From Aeromonas veronii (GTDB taxonomy: Bacteria > Pseudomonadota > Gammaproteobacteria > Enterobacterales > Aeromonadaceae): 64,000 nt of DNA. Both the position numbers and the translations under genes were made by a program. The DNA is taken from NCBI GenBank assembly GCA_041319085.1, contig CP101033.1:2630501-2694500 (forward strand), written 5' to 3'. Shown here one piece after another: positions 26,102-34,951 of the stretch; within the stretch, counting starts at the first letter, position 1; every line of letters starts with the position of its first letter. The notes under the pieces were generated by a model. The model did no database searches and had not been told where the DNA came from. It saw only the letters and a program-made list of their open reading frames with translations.

Positions 26102-27547
26102 ATGGGTGCGGCGCAGCTTCAACACACTCCTGAGGATATCCTCGCCATCAAATTGTCCCTGCCGGATCAGCTGGCACGGCTCAAGCGGGCGAGTCTGGCT
26201 CACCCCATGCCTACCCTGGCCGAGCGCCGGGCGCAGCTGACCAAACTCAAACAGGCGTTGCTCGCCCACAAGGGAGAGCTGTGCAAGGCGCTAGCGGCAG
26301 ATTATGGTCAGCGCAGCCACTACGACAGCCTGATCGCCGATGTGCTGCCCTGCATCATGCAGATCAACTACACCCAGAAGCGGCTCAAACGCTGGATGCA
26401 GCCCCACCGCCGCCACACCGGCCTGCTGCTGGCCCCCGCCAAAGTAGAGGTGCACTTCCAGCCGCTCGGAGTGGTCGGCATTATCGTGCCGTGGAACTTT
26501 CCAGTGATGCTGAGCCTTGGCCCCCTCATCACCGCCATCGCGGCGGGTAACAGGGCGATGCTGAAACTCTCCGAGTTCACCCCTCATACCAATGCCGTGC
26601 TGCGCACCCTGCTCACCAGCGTGTTTGACGAAAACGAAATCGCCATCATCGAAGGGGATGCCCAGATGGCGGCGGCGTTCAGCTCGCTGCCGTTCGATCA
26701 CCTGCTCTTTACCGGCTCCACCATGGTGGGCAAGCTGGTGATGGCCGCCGCCGCGCCCCAGCTCACCCCCCTCACCCTTGAGCTGGGTGGCAAGAGCCCT
26801 TGCCTCATCGCCCCCGACATGCCGGTGGCCACCGCGGTCGAGCGGATGATCTTCGGCAAGAGCCTCAACGCCGGGCAGATCTGCGTTGCCCCTGACTATG
26901 TGCTGCTGCCCCGCAGCGAGGTGGAGCACTTTATCGCCGCCTATCGCAGCCACTTCAGCAAGCTCTACCCGCAGGGGCTCAATAGTGCCGACTACGGTGC
27001 CATCATCAACGATCGCCAGTATCAGCGCCTCGTCAGCTGGCTCGATGAAGCCGAACAGGCGGGCGCCGAGCTCCACCCCTGTGGCAGCCCTGCCCGCGAC
27101 GACCAGCGTCGCCTGCTGGTGCCCCACCTGCTGACCGGGGTGCCAGGTCACTGCCAGGTAATGCAGCAGGAGATCTTCGGGCCGCTGCTGCCACTCATCC
27201 CCTACGACACCCTGGAGGAGGCGCTCGCTTATGTGGCCGAGCGGCCCCGCCCGCTGGCCCTCTATCTGATGAGCTTCGACCCCGAGCTGCAGGCGCGAGT
27301 GACCCGGGAGACCCACTCCGGCGGCATGGCAATCAACGAGAGCCTGTTTCAGGTGGCCGCCGACGATGTGCCGTTTGGCGGCATCGGCGCCTCCGGCATG
27401 GGCCACTACCACGGCCACGAAGGGTTCCTCACCTTCTCCAAGGCGAAAACGGTGCTGACTCGCGGCAAGTTCACCACCGGCTCCCTGATCCATCCCCCCT
27501 ACCACAGCTGGATCCAGAAGCTGATGATGGCGTTCTTCCTGCGCTGA
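26102..27547 (+). CDS. coniferyl aldehyde dehydrogenase-like aldehyde dehydrogenase
   Basis: A 481-residue NAD(P)-dependent aldehyde dehydrogenase. Visible: cofactor-binding V-P-W-N-F-P (about residues 133-138), the general base in L-E-L-G-G-K-S-P (about 229-236), and the catalytic Cys in N-A-G-Q-I-C-V-A-P (about residue 263). The C-terminal hydrophobic tail, L-M-M-A-F-F-L, is typical of the CALDH/fatty-aldehyde class 3 group, which oxidises aromatic or long-chain aldehydes. It is first in an operon with a TetR regulator, an unknown protein and an iron alcohol dehydrogenase. Confidence 0.88.
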   Translation: MGAAQLQHTPEDILAIKLSLPDQLARLKRASLAHPMPTLAERRAQLTKLKQALLAHKGELCKALAADYGQRSHYDSLIADVLPCIMQINYTQKRLKRWMQPHRRHTGLLLAPAKVEVHFQPLGVVGIIVPWNFPVMLSLGPLITAIAAGNRAMLKLSEFTPHTNAVLRTLLTSVFDENEIAIIEGDAQMAAAFSSLPFDHLLFTGSTMVGKLVMAAAAPQLTPLTLELGGKSPCLIAPDMPVATAVERMIFGKSLNAGQICVAPDYVLLPRSEVEHFIAAYRSHFSKLYPQGLNSADYGAIINDRQYQRLVSWLDEAEQAGAELHPCGSPARDDQRRLLVPHLLTGVPGHCQVMQQEIFGPLLPLIPYDTLEEALAYVAERPRPLALYLMSFDPELQARVTRETHSGGMAINESLFQVAADDVPFGGIGASGMGHYHGHEGFLTFSKAKTVLTRGKFTTGSLIHPPYHSWIQKLMMAFFLR

Positions 27548-27558
27548 TGGAGATGACC

Positions 27559-28191
27559 ATGAACCAAGCCATCCCACCGCCACCAGCCATGACCGACAAG
27601 CGCCGCCAGATCCTGGATGCCGCCCTCGCCCTCTGCGCCGAAGATGGCCTGCAGGGCGCCGCCACCGCCCGTATCGCCAAGGCGGCCGGGGTAGCCAACG
27701 GCACTCTGTTCCACCACTTTCCGAGCAAAGAGGCGCTGATCCTCGCCCTCTATCAGGATGTAAAGACCCGGATGGGGAGCGCCATCCATGAAGCAGACCC
27801 CACCCTGCCGCTGTACGACCAGACCCGCCACTACTGGCAGCTGGCGATGGAGTGGATGCAGGCGAACCCCAATGAGCTCAAATTTGTGCTGGGTTTCTTT
27901 CACTCTCCGCTGCTGGCCAGACCGGCCCGCAGCCAGATCCTGAATGATGCCTTGCGCTTTCTGCCTGCCCTGCTGGCAAAGGGGCAGGCCAGCGGCGAGC
28001 TGATGCAGGCTCCCGCGCCACTGTTGCTGGAGGTGTGTCAGGGCCAGTTCCTCGCCTGCGCATCACTGTTTGTCGATCAACCGGAGCTGGGAGAGGACGA
28101 CTACTGGCAAGCCAGTGCGTTCGCCCTGTTCTGGTCAGCCATCTCAGGAGCCAATCCTCATGCGCCTTTCCATACCAACATGGACGTTTGA
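27559..28191 (+). CDS. TetR family transcriptional regulator
   Basis: A 210-residue regulator. The N-terminal helix-turn-helix spans about residues 12-58, with T-A-R-I-A-K-A-A-G-V-A-N-G-T-L-F-H-H-F-P-S-K typical of TetR (described in part). The C-terminal ligand domain is helical. The ATG at 27559 has GGAG six bases upstream; an earlier ATG overlaps the preceding stop. It probably represses this operon through the palindrome at 26062-26079 and responds to an aldehyde or fatty compound, which is inferred from context. Confidence 0.9.
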   Translation: MNQAIPPPPAMTDKRRQILDAALALCAEDGLQGAATARIAKAAGVANGTLFHHFPSKEALILALYQDVKTRMGSAIHEADPTLPLYDQTRHYWQLAMEWMQANPNELKFVLGFFHSPLLARPARSQILNDALRFLPALLAKGQASGELMQAPAPLLLEVCQGQFLACASLFVDQPELGEDDYWQASAFALFWSAISGANPHAPFHTNMDV

Positions 28192-28690
28192 ATCTGCGGC
28201 CACCCTTGGCCGCCACCTCTGGATCACCACACTGCTCTGGGTGGTGGGTCGTACCCTCTGCCGCGCCGCCCGCACCGACGAGGCAGTACGCCGCGAATTG
28301 GCGCCGTTGCCGGACGGGTTGGCTATTCGCCTCGAAGTGGGCGGCATCGGCTACGCCATGAACATGCACAAGCAGGGGGGCCGCTGGTATCCCGGTGCGC
28401 CAGCCGCCCCCCATGCCACCATCCATCCGCTGCGGGTGCGCTTCAAGCACCCCAATATCGCCTTTCGCGCCCTGAGTTTTCGGCTCGGGGTCAATCAGGC
28501 ATTTGGTGAAAACCGGCTGCTGGTAGAGGGGGATCTGACCGTTGCCATGCATCTGGTGCGGGGGCTTGAGCAGTTGCAGTCCCTGATCCTGCCCGCCTTT
28601 ATCGCGCGGCCGCTGCTGCGCCACTATCCCGCCCCGACCAACAAGATCGGCCGGGCCTGCAACATCTATCTGGGTCTGGTGACCGGCTAA
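28160..28690 (+). CDS. conserved hypothetical protein in the dehydrogenase operon
   Basis: A 176-residue protein starting M-R-L-S-I-P-T-W-T-F, with AGGAG upstream, and overlapping the TetR gene by 32 bases. One possible membrane-associated helix lies at about residues 15-35. The C-terminal two-thirds (L-E-V-G-G-I-G-Y-A-M-N-M ... F-R-L-G-V-N then the E-G-D-L-T-V-A-M stretch) resembles SCP2-type lipid-binding domains by eye, which would suit an operon acting on fatty aldehydes. That resemblance is weak and should not be taken as an assignment. Confidence 0.7.
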   Translation: MRLSIPTWTFESAATLGRHLWITTLLWVVGRTLCRAARTDEAVRRELAPLPDGLAIRLEVGGIGYAMNMHKQGGRWYPGAPAAPHATIHPLRVRFKHPNIAFRALSFRLGVNQAFGENRLLVEGDLTVAMHLVRGLEQLQSLILPAFIARPLLRHYPAPTNKIGRACNIYLGLVTG

Positions 28691-28708
28691 CGCGCAAGGA
28701 GCCTTGAA

Positions 28709-29893
28709 ATGAGCCGCTATTACGATTTCTTCTGCCCGGTCAAACTGCTGGCCGGTGAACAGGCGCTGGAGCAGCTGGCCAGCGAGCTGGCCAGTCTCGG
28801 GGCGCGTCGCCCGCTGCTGCTGACCGACAAGGGGGTCAATGCCACCGGCCTGGCCACCCTGCTGGCCAATGTGCTGGCCGAGGGGGATCTGCCGGTTGCC
28901 GCCATCTGGGACGAGATCCCGGCCGACTCTTCCACCGCCGTGGTAGAGCGGATCGCCAAACGCTATCGCGAGCTCGACTGCGACAGTCTGGTGGCGTTGG
29001 GGGGCGGCTCGGTGATCGACACCGCCAAGGCGGTGAACATTCTCACTTCCATGGGGGGAGATCATCTGCTCGACTACTCGGGCGCCGGTTGCCTGACCCG
29101 TCCCCTCAAGCCGCTGGCGGTGGTGCCCACCACGGCGGGCACCGGTTCCGAGGTGACGCTGGTGGCGGTGATCAAGGATGAGGCGAGCGGGCGCAAGGTG
29201 CCTTTCACCTCCCCCTTCCTGCTGCCCCAGCTGGCGGTGCTCGACCCGCGCCTGACCCAGGGGCTACCCCTCAATATCACCGCCGCCACCGCCATGGACG
29301 CCATGACCCACGCCATCGAGGCTTTTATCGGTACCGCCAAGAACCCGGTGAGCGATGCGCTGGCTCTGATGGCGGTGGAGAAGATCGCCAGCGCCCTGCC
29401 GCAAATCATCCACGATCCCCAGAACAAACAGCTGCGGCTGCAACTGGCGGAAGGCTCAACGCTGGCTGGCATGGCTTTCTCCAACTCCATGGTGGGGCTG
29501 GTGCATGCCCTCGGTCACAGTCTGGGGGCCCGCTGCCATCTGCCCCACGGGCTGTGCATGAACCTCTTTTTGCCCACCGTGCTCGACTACAACCGCCCCG
29601 AGGTGGATAGCGAGCTGGTCCGACTGTTGTTGCCGCTGGTGGGGGCCGAGCGCTTTGCCGCCACTCCGGCCCACCTGCGAGCGGAGGCGACCATCACCGC
29701 CATTCGCACCCTGCGCGATACCTTGTGGCAGGCGGTCAAGCTGCCGCGCACCATGAGCGAAGCGGGGGTGAGCGATCGCTCGCTACTGACCGAGATCCGC
29801 GATCTGGCGATCAACGACGGCGCCCTGCTGTTCAATCGCAAGGATGCCGACCGTGAGCAGTTACTTACCCTGCTGGAGCGGGCCTGGGCCTGA
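28709..29893 (+). CDS. iron-containing alcohol dehydrogenase
   Basis: A 394-residue group III alcohol dehydrogenase. The nucleotide-binding G-G-G-S-V-I-D-T-A-K is at about residues 97-106 and P-T-T-A-G-T-G-S-E-V-T near 138-148. Metal ligands appear as D-A-M-T-H-A-I-E (about 196-203, Asp and first His), H-A-L-G-H-S-L-G-A (about 265-273) and the later H-L-P-H-G. It interconverts an alcohol and aldehyde with NAD(P)H and is last in the aldehyde dehydrogenase-TetR operon, so the two enzymes probably act in one oxidation path. Confidence 0.93.
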   Translation: MSRYYDFFCPVKLLAGEQALEQLASELASLGARRPLLLTDKGVNATGLATLLANVLAEGDLPVAAIWDEIPADSSTAVVERIAKRYRELDCDSLVALGGGSVIDTAKAVNILTSMGGDHLLDYSGAGCLTRPLKPLAVVPTTAGTGSEVTLVAVIKDEASGRKVPFTSPFLLPQLAVLDPRLTQGLPLNITAATAMDAMTHAIEAFIGTAKNPVSDALALMAVEKIASALPQIIHDPQNKQLRLQLAEGSTLAGMAFSNSMVGLVHALGHSLGARCHLPHGLCMNLFLPTVLDYNRPEVDSELVRLLLPLVGAERFAATPAHLRAEATITAIRTLRDTLWQAVKLPRTMSEAGVSDRSLLTEIRDLAINDGALLFNRKDADREQLLTLLERAWA

Positions 29894-29949
29894 TCCTGCC
29901 CCCCTTGCCAGCACTCTTTAGCCAGCACTCTTGGCTGACACTAACGCGG

Positions 29950-29978
29950 TGCCCGACTAGCAATCGGGCATCTTGATC
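29950..29978 (+). terminator. hairpin after the alcohol dehydrogenase gene
   Basis: TGCCCGA and TCGGGCA enclose seven bases and are followed by the weak T-rich TCTTGATCT. Confidence 0.55.
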
Positions 29979-30110
29979 TACCTCGCGATATTCACGTCAC
30001 ACCATGCCAAAGCACATGATATTGGCCACGTGCTCTCATTATCTGTTCTATACCTTGGCTAACAGTTATGTTGTGCCGAGAGACCCAACTTTATGCCAGA
30101 GGTACCCACC

Positions 30111-30371
30111 ATGAGCGACATCATCCATCAGGCCAACCAGCAGCAGTTTATCTGTATGGTGGAGGGGAAAGAGTCGAGACTGCGCTACCGGCGGCTCGAT
30201 GCCAAGACCATCGACGCCTACAGCACCTTCGTGCCCCCCGAGCTGCGGGTGCAGGGGATTGCCGATCAGCTGGCGCGCGCCTTCTTCAACTGGACTCAGG
30301 TGGAGGGGCTCACTATAGTGCCGAGCTGCCGTTACATTGATGTCTGGTTACGCCGCAATGCCAACAACTGA
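30111..30371 (+). CDS. small GNAT-like N-acetyltransferase (YjdJ/Gcn5-related type)
   Basis: An 86-residue protein of the minimal GNAT type. R-Y-R-R-L-D is followed by V-P-P-E-L-R-V-Q-G-I-A (about residues 42-52, the acetyl-CoA loop, usually R-G-Q-G-I-A) and V-P-S-C-R-Y-I, where the cysteine is conserved in this group. Function is not established for the family. The start at 30111 matches family length; a start six codons earlier is possible. The next gene begins inside its last codons. Confidence 0.8.
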   Translation: MSDIIHQANQQQFICMVEGKESRLRYRRLDAKTIDAYSTFVPPELRVQGIADQLARAFFNWTQVEGLTIVPSCRYIDVWLRRNANN

Positions 30372-30948
30372 ATCGCTGAACACCGCCTTCGAACAGCAAT
30401 TCCAAGCCAAAACAGAAGCCCTGCTGCGGGCCGATCCCGAGCGGATGGCCTGCCTGCAAGCCGCCGCCGAGCTCAATCTGCCCGACTGGGCGCTGGGGGC
30501 CGGTTTTATCCGCAATCTCATCTGGGATCACCTGCATCACAAGACCGAGCCTACCACGCTCAACGATATCGACCTTATCTATCTCGATAAACACGATCCG
30601 CAAGGGCTGGCCGAAGCAGAGCACGAAGCCTGGCTCGCCACACGGCTGCCCGGCCAGCAGTGGGAGGTGCGCAATCAGGCCCGCATGCACACGCGCCAGC
30701 TGGTAGCGCCGTTTGCCAGCAGTCTGGAGGCGCTGAGCCACTGGGTCGAAGTGCCCACCTGCATCGGCGTGCGCCTGAACCAGAATGGCGAGTTCGAGTG
30801 GCTAGCTCCCTACGGCTTTGCCATCAACTGGTCGCTGCAAGTGAGTGCCAACCCCAGATGTCGCCAGGACAAACAGATTTTTACCCAGCGCATCAAGGCG
30901 AAACGCTGGCAAGCTATCTGGCCTGACCTTCAGGTAAACTGGCCATAA
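30358..30948 (+). CDS. nucleotidyltransferase-like protein (DUF925/COG3575)
   Basis: A 196-residue cytoplasmic protein. A-L-G-A-G-F-I-R-N-L-I-W-D (about residues 39-51) and L-N-D-I-D-L-I-Y-L-D (about 65-74) are the hallmarks of the COG3575 nucleotidyltransferase family. Its members share the polymerase-beta-like fold and have no known substrate. The ATG at 30358 is out of frame with, and inside, the 3' end of the acetyltransferase-like gene, so the two are coupled. Confidence 0.85.
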   Translation: MPTTESLNTAFEQQFQAKTEALLRADPERMACLQAAAELNLPDWALGAGFIRNLIWDHLHHKTEPTTLNDIDLIYLDKHDPQGLAEAEHEAWLATRLPGQQWEVRNQARMHTRQLVAPFASSLEALSHWVEVPTCIGVRLNQNGEFEWLAPYGFAINWSLQVSANPRCRQDKQIFTQRIKAKRWQAIWPDLQVNWP

Positions 30949-31019
30949 CCTGATTGCAATCTTTCGATAACCTTGGGCACACTAGGGGAAAAGCTGGTTG
31001 TAACTCAATGGGTTAAATA

Positions 31020-32843
31020 ATGCGCGACTTCTTCTCTCTCGAACGCTGGCTACCGGGCCTCGCCGCCCTGCTGCAATACCAGCGCGCCTGGTTGATGCCA
31101 GACCTTCGCGCCGGACTCTCGGTGGCGGCCGTGGCGCTGCCCGTCGCCATCGCCTATGCCGAACTCGCCGGGGTGGGCGCTATCGTCGGCCTCTACTCCT
31201 GCATCCTGCCCATGCTGGTCTACGCCCTGTTTGGCACCTCCCGCCAGCTGATTGTCGGCCCCGATGCCGCCACCTGCGCGGTCATCGCCGCCGTGGTGAC
31301 GCCGCTGGCCGCAGGCGACCCCACCCGTCACTGGCAGCTGGTGATGACCATGACCGCCATGACCGGCTTCTGGTGCCTGATTGCCAGCCGCTTCAAGCTG
31401 GGGGTGCTGGCGGACTTTCTCTCCCGCCCGATCCTGATGGGGCTGCTCAATGGTGTGGCCATCACCATCATGGTGGGCCAGCTCTCCAAGATTTTCGGCT
31501 TCACCTTCAGCGAACGTTACCTCATCGAGCGGATCGCCAGCGGGGCTACCTATATTACCCAGACCCATCTGCCGACCCTGGCCATGAGTCTGGTGGCCCT
31601 GCTTACCCTGCTGCTGGCCAAACGCTACAAACCGGCATGGCCCTCCTCCATGGTGGCCATGGTGGTGACCGCTGCGCTGGTGTGGGGCTTCAATCTGGGC
31701 CAGTTTGATATCGCCACCCTGGGGGCCGTGGGTTCCGGCCTGCCCGCGTTCCAGATGCCGGAATTTCCTCCCGGTCTGATGCGGGAGCTGGTGCTGCCCG
31801 CCCTTAACCTCGCCATGGTGAGCTTCGTCTCCATGATGCTGACTGCCCGCAGCTTTGCCGCCAAAAACGGTTACGAGATAGACGCGGACAAGGAGTTTCG
31901 GGCCCTCGGTATGGCCAACCTCGCCTCCGCGGTCTCACAGGGTTTTGCCATCAGCGGCGCGGATTCCCGTACCGCGGTCAACGACGCCAACGGCGGCAAG
32001 AGCCAGCTGGTCTCCATCATCGCTGCGGCGGTGATCGCCCTCATCACCTTCTATCTGACGGCACCGCTCAAATATATTCCCACCGCCGCCCTCGGGGTGG
32101 TGCTGGTGATGGCCTCCCTGTCGCTCACCGATTTTCGTGGCCTCTGGGCCCTGCGCCACTCCGATCGCTCCGCCTTCTGGCTGGCGCTGGTCACCTTTAT
32201 CAGCGTGCTCACCATGGGGGTGATCCCCGGGATCACCCTCGCCGTGCTGCTGGGGCTGTTCCAGTTCCTGCGCAATGTGATGCGTCCTACCGACCAGCTG
32301 CTCGGCATGGATGACGAGGGGGTGGTGCGCACCCTGGGAGACAACGAACAGGCCAAGGCGATCCCGGGCATTCTGGTCTATCGCTTCAACTCGCCGCTGA
32401 CCTACTTCAACGCCCCCTACTTCAAGCGACGGGTGCTGGCCCTGCTGGTGCAGGATCCCCACAATCCCAAGTGTCTGGTGGTGGATGCGGTGGCCTGCTT
32501 CACCCATCAGGACATCAGCGTGATGAGCATGGTGGGGGAGCTGCACAAGGAGCTGAAACGGCGCGGCATCCATATGGTGATGGCGGGTCGCCACGGCCAG
32601 ATGACCCACTGGCTCAAACAGGCGGGCGTGCGGGTGGGCGATGAGGGGATCATCCTCTGCCCCGATATGTATCAGGCGCTGCGTATGACCCGCTGCTACC
32701 GCGAGCCGGTGTTCCGGGATGACGAGGTGGTGGAAAGCACCACAGATGCTATCCGCTCAAATTGGCCGCAAGATGATGCCCTGCCCGACTCGGCGCGCCT
32801 CACCCTGCCAAGCGAACAGGAGGCGGGTGCCACGCCAGCCTGA
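31020..32843 (+). CDS. SulP family anion permease with STAS domain
   Basis: A 607-residue inner-membrane transporter. The N-terminal transport domain has about 12-14 helices from residue 30 to 430, with the SulP signature near P-V-A-I-A-Y-A-E-L-A-G-V and the Q-L-I-V-G-P-D-A-A-T region. The C-terminal STAS domain (about 445-560) contains V-D-A-V-A-C-F-T-H-Q-D-I-S. SulP proteins move sulfate, bicarbonate or dicarboxylates; the sequence alone does not tell which. No sulfate-assimilation or carbonic anhydrase gene adjoins. Confidence 0.93.
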   Translation: MRDFFSLERWLPGLAALLQYQRAWLMPDLRAGLSVAAVALPVAIAYAELAGVGAIVGLYSCILPMLVYALFGTSRQLIVGPDAATCAVIAAVVTPLAAGDPTRHWQLVMTMTAMTGFWCLIASRFKLGVLADFLSRPILMGLLNGVAITIMVGQLSKIFGFTFSERYLIERIASGATYITQTHLPTLAMSLVALLTLLLAKRYKPAWPSSMVAMVVTAALVWGFNLGQFDIATLGAVGSGLPAFQMPEFPPGLMRELVLPALNLAMVSFVSMMLTARSFAAKNGYEIDADKEFRALGMANLASAVSQGFAISGADSRTAVNDANGGKSQLVSIIAAAVIALITFYLTAPLKYIPTAALGVVLVMASLSLTDFRGLWALRHSDRSAFWLALVTFISVLTMGVIPGITLAVLLGLFQFLRNVMRPTDQLLGMDDEGVVRTLGDNEQAKAIPGILVYRFNSPLTYFNAPYFKRRVLALLVQDPHNPKCLVVDAVACFTHQDISVMSMVGELHKELKRRGIHMVMAGRHGQMTHWLKQAGVRVGDEGIILCPDMYQALRMTRCYREPVFRDDEVVESTTDAIRSNWPQDDALPDSARLTLPSEQEAGATPA

Positions 32844-32849
32844 TCCCCT

Positions 32850-32884
32850 GGCCGGGCAATCCCCTAAGGATTGCACCGGCCTTT
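32850..32884 (+). terminator. terminator-like hairpin after the SulP gene
   Basis: GGCCGG-g-CAATCC pairs with GGATTG-ca-CCGGCC and is followed by a short CTTT. Confidence 0.6.
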
Positions 32885-32948
32885 ACCTTGGTGTTAAATG
32901 CGCCCCCAGAGGGCACTCCCCCGTGCCCTCCCAGCTGTTGGACATGCC

Positions 32949-34310
32949 ATGCAATCTCAATCCCACACCGGTCCGGGCACGCTCTTTGCGCTGACCTGGC
33001 CGCTGTTTATCGATCTCGCCCTGCACTTTCTGACCGGCGCCCTCAACACCTTCATGGTGGGTCACGTCTCCTATCAGGGGGTAGCGGCACTGGCGGTCGG
33101 CAATCAGGTGTTCGATCTCGCCATCACATTGTTCAGCTTCGTCAGCATAGGTACCAGCGTGGTGATCACCCAGTATCTGGGGGCGGGCGATCGGGAGAAG
33201 AGCCGGGTGGTGATCCACACCGCCATCGGGTTCAACCTGCTGATCGGTCTGGTGGCCGCCATCGGCGTGATGGCGGGGGCCAGCACCATGCTGGCGCTGA
33301 TGAACCTGCCCGCCAACTTGATGAGCGACGGCACGCTTTACTTGCAGATCATCGGTCTGTGCCTGTTGCCGGAAGCGGCAGCCCTCTGTCTGGCGGCGAC
33401 CCTGCGCGCTCACGGCCACACCCGTCAGGCGATGTATGTGACCCTGATCGTCAACCTCATCACCTTCGTCGGCAACCTGCTGCTGCTCTACGGCTGGTTC
33501 GGCCTGCCCCAGCTTGGCGTTGCCGGTGTCGCCATCAGCACAGTGGCTGGTCGACTGGTGGGCGTGGTGCTGCTGGTGTGGCTGGTAGCCCGCAAGACCG
33601 GCATTCGACTGGTGGTGCGCGATATCGTCCACCCCAACCGGGAGATGCTGGGCAAGGTGCTCCATATCGGCCTGCCTGCGGCGGGGGAGAACCTCTCCTG
33701 GATGCTGCAGTTTATGGTGGTGACCGCCTTTGTCGGACTGCTGGGTGACAAGGCGCTGGCGACCCAATCCTACTTCTTCCAGATCTGCCTGTTTATCCTG
33801 CTGTTTGGCCTCTCCATCGGCCTTGGCAACGAAATTATCATCGGCCATCTGGCGGGGGCGCGGCGTTTCGAACAGGCCTACAAGCAGCTGATGAAGAGCC
33901 TGAAGCTGGGCCTCATCGTCACCACAGTGATCGCCATCGCGGCAGCGCTCAATGGCCGCACCATCATCAGCCTGTTCACCGATGATGCCGATATCATCAC
34001 CCAGGTGGCGCAGCTGTTTCTTATCAGCCTCATCCTCGAGCCCGGCCGCACCTTCAATCTGGTGGTGATCAACGCCCTGCGGGCCACCGGGGATGCCCGT
34101 TTCCCCCTCTACATGGCGTTGCTCTCCATGTGGGGAATTGCCGTGCCACTCTCCTATTTCCTCGGTATCATGCAGGGTTATGGACTGGTCGGTATCTGGC
34201 TGGCGCTGGCCTGCGACGAGTGGGTGCGCGGTCTGGCCATGTTCTGGCGCTGGCGCAGTCGTCGCTGGCAAAACAAAATTCTTGTTGAAACAAAAGCGGA
34301 ATCACAATGA
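32949..34310 (+). CDS. MATE family efflux transporter
   Basis: A 453-residue inner-membrane antiporter with 12 helices in two homologous halves. The N-terminal W-P-L-F-I-D-L-A-L-H-F-L-T-G-A-L-N-T-F-M-V-G segment is MATE-like, and G-T-S-V-V-I-T-Q-Y-L-G-A follows near residue 65-76. Members export drugs or metabolites using Na+ or H+. The ATG at 32949 has GGA upstream. It overlaps the next gene by four bases (ATGA), so that small periplasmic protein is translated with it. Confidence 0.93.
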   Translation: MQSQSHTGPGTLFALTWPLFIDLALHFLTGALNTFMVGHVSYQGVAALAVGNQVFDLAITLFSFVSIGTSVVITQYLGAGDREKSRVVIHTAIGFNLLIGLVAAIGVMAGASTMLALMNLPANLMSDGTLYLQIIGLCLLPEAAALCLAATLRAHGHTRQAMYVTLIVNLITFVGNLLLLYGWFGLPQLGVAGVAISTVAGRLVGVVLLVWLVARKTGIRLVVRDIVHPNREMLGKVLHIGLPAAGENLSWMLQFMVVTAFVGLLGDKALATQSYFFQICLFILLFGLSIGLGNEIIIGHLAGARRFEQAYKQLMKSLKLGLIVTTVIAIAAALNGRTIISLFTDDADIITQVAQLFLISLILEPGRTFNLVVINALRATGDARFPLYMALLSMWGIAVPLSYFLGIMQGYGLVGIWLALACDEWVRGLAMFWRWRSRRWQNKILVETKAESQ

Positions 34311-34918
34311 AGAAGATAGGACTCTTGCTGGCTGCCATCCTGCTCAGCCCCCTGGCCATGGCGCAAACGGCCCCTGCCGCTCCCAAGGCTCAAGCCACCC
34401 AGACCTGGTATGTGGCCCCCATCGCCATCGATGAAACCAGCGACGCCCAGAAGGCGCTGACCAAGGACTTCATGGCCCAGATGATCAAGACCATCAAGAT
34501 CAACGAGTACCAGACCGGCAAGGCGGTAGGCAACACCAAGAAGCCCAAGTGGCTGATCCGCACCAAGCTGATCCCCGCCAGCAACGAGCCGCTGGTCGGC
34601 AAGAAGCACCCGCAGGGTCTCACCTACGGCAAGGGCAATCCGACCCAGGAGATAGTCGGTGAGCTGCTGATGAACGGCACCCTGGTGGCCCACATCGGCC
34701 AGGGCTGGCGTGAGCCAATCGTCCCCGGCACGCCGGTGGCTGACAAGCTCTCCATCGCCAACTATCGCTATGCCATCGGGGATCAGGCCAAGTCGGCGGA
34801 TCTGGAGGAGCTGGCTGCCCAGATTGGCTTTGAAGCGGGCAAGGTGATCCATCGCGACGGCAAGCCGCTGCCGGAGAAGAAAAAGAAAAAAGAGCAGGCG
34901 GACGAAGAGAAAGAGTAA
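34307..34918 (+). CDS. hypothetical periplasmic protein coupled to the MATE gene
   Basis: A 203-residue protein with a clear signal peptide (M-K-K-I-G-L-L-L-A-A-I-L-L-S-P-L-A-M-A, cleavage near 19). The mature part has no recognised domain and ends in a lysine/glutamate-rich tail (E-K-K-K-K-K-E-Q-A-D-E-E-K-E). Its ATG overlaps the MATE stop, so it probably works with, or is expressed with, the exporter. The original terminator downstream has been split by the insertion element. Confidence 0.8.
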   Translation: MKKIGLLLAAILLSPLAMAQTAPAAPKAQATQTWYVAPIAIDETSDAQKALTKDFMAQMIKTIKINEYQTGKAVGNTKKPKWLIRTKLIPASNEPLVGKKHPQGLTYGKGNPTQEIVGELLMNGTLVAHIGQGWREPIVPGTPVADKLSIANYRYAIGDQAKSADLEELAAQIGFEAGKVIHRDGKPLPEKKKKKEQADEEKE

Positions 34919-34934
34919 CATCGCCTGCATCCAT

Positions 34935-34951
34935 AAAAAGGGGCCACTCGG
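34935..34951 (+). terminator. left half of an intrinsic terminator split by the IS
   Basis: AAAAAGGGG followed by CCACTCGG is the left half. The right half, CCACTCGG followed by CCCCTTTTTT, lies at 36452-36469 on the other side of the element. Joining them with one CCACTCGG gives GGGGCC-ACTC-GGCCCC plus T6, a complete terminator for the MATE operon. Confidence 0.85.
34944..34951. repeat. target site duplication, left copy
   Basis: CCACTCGG directly before the left terminal repeat of the insertion element; the identical right copy is at 36452-36459. Confidence 0.9.
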
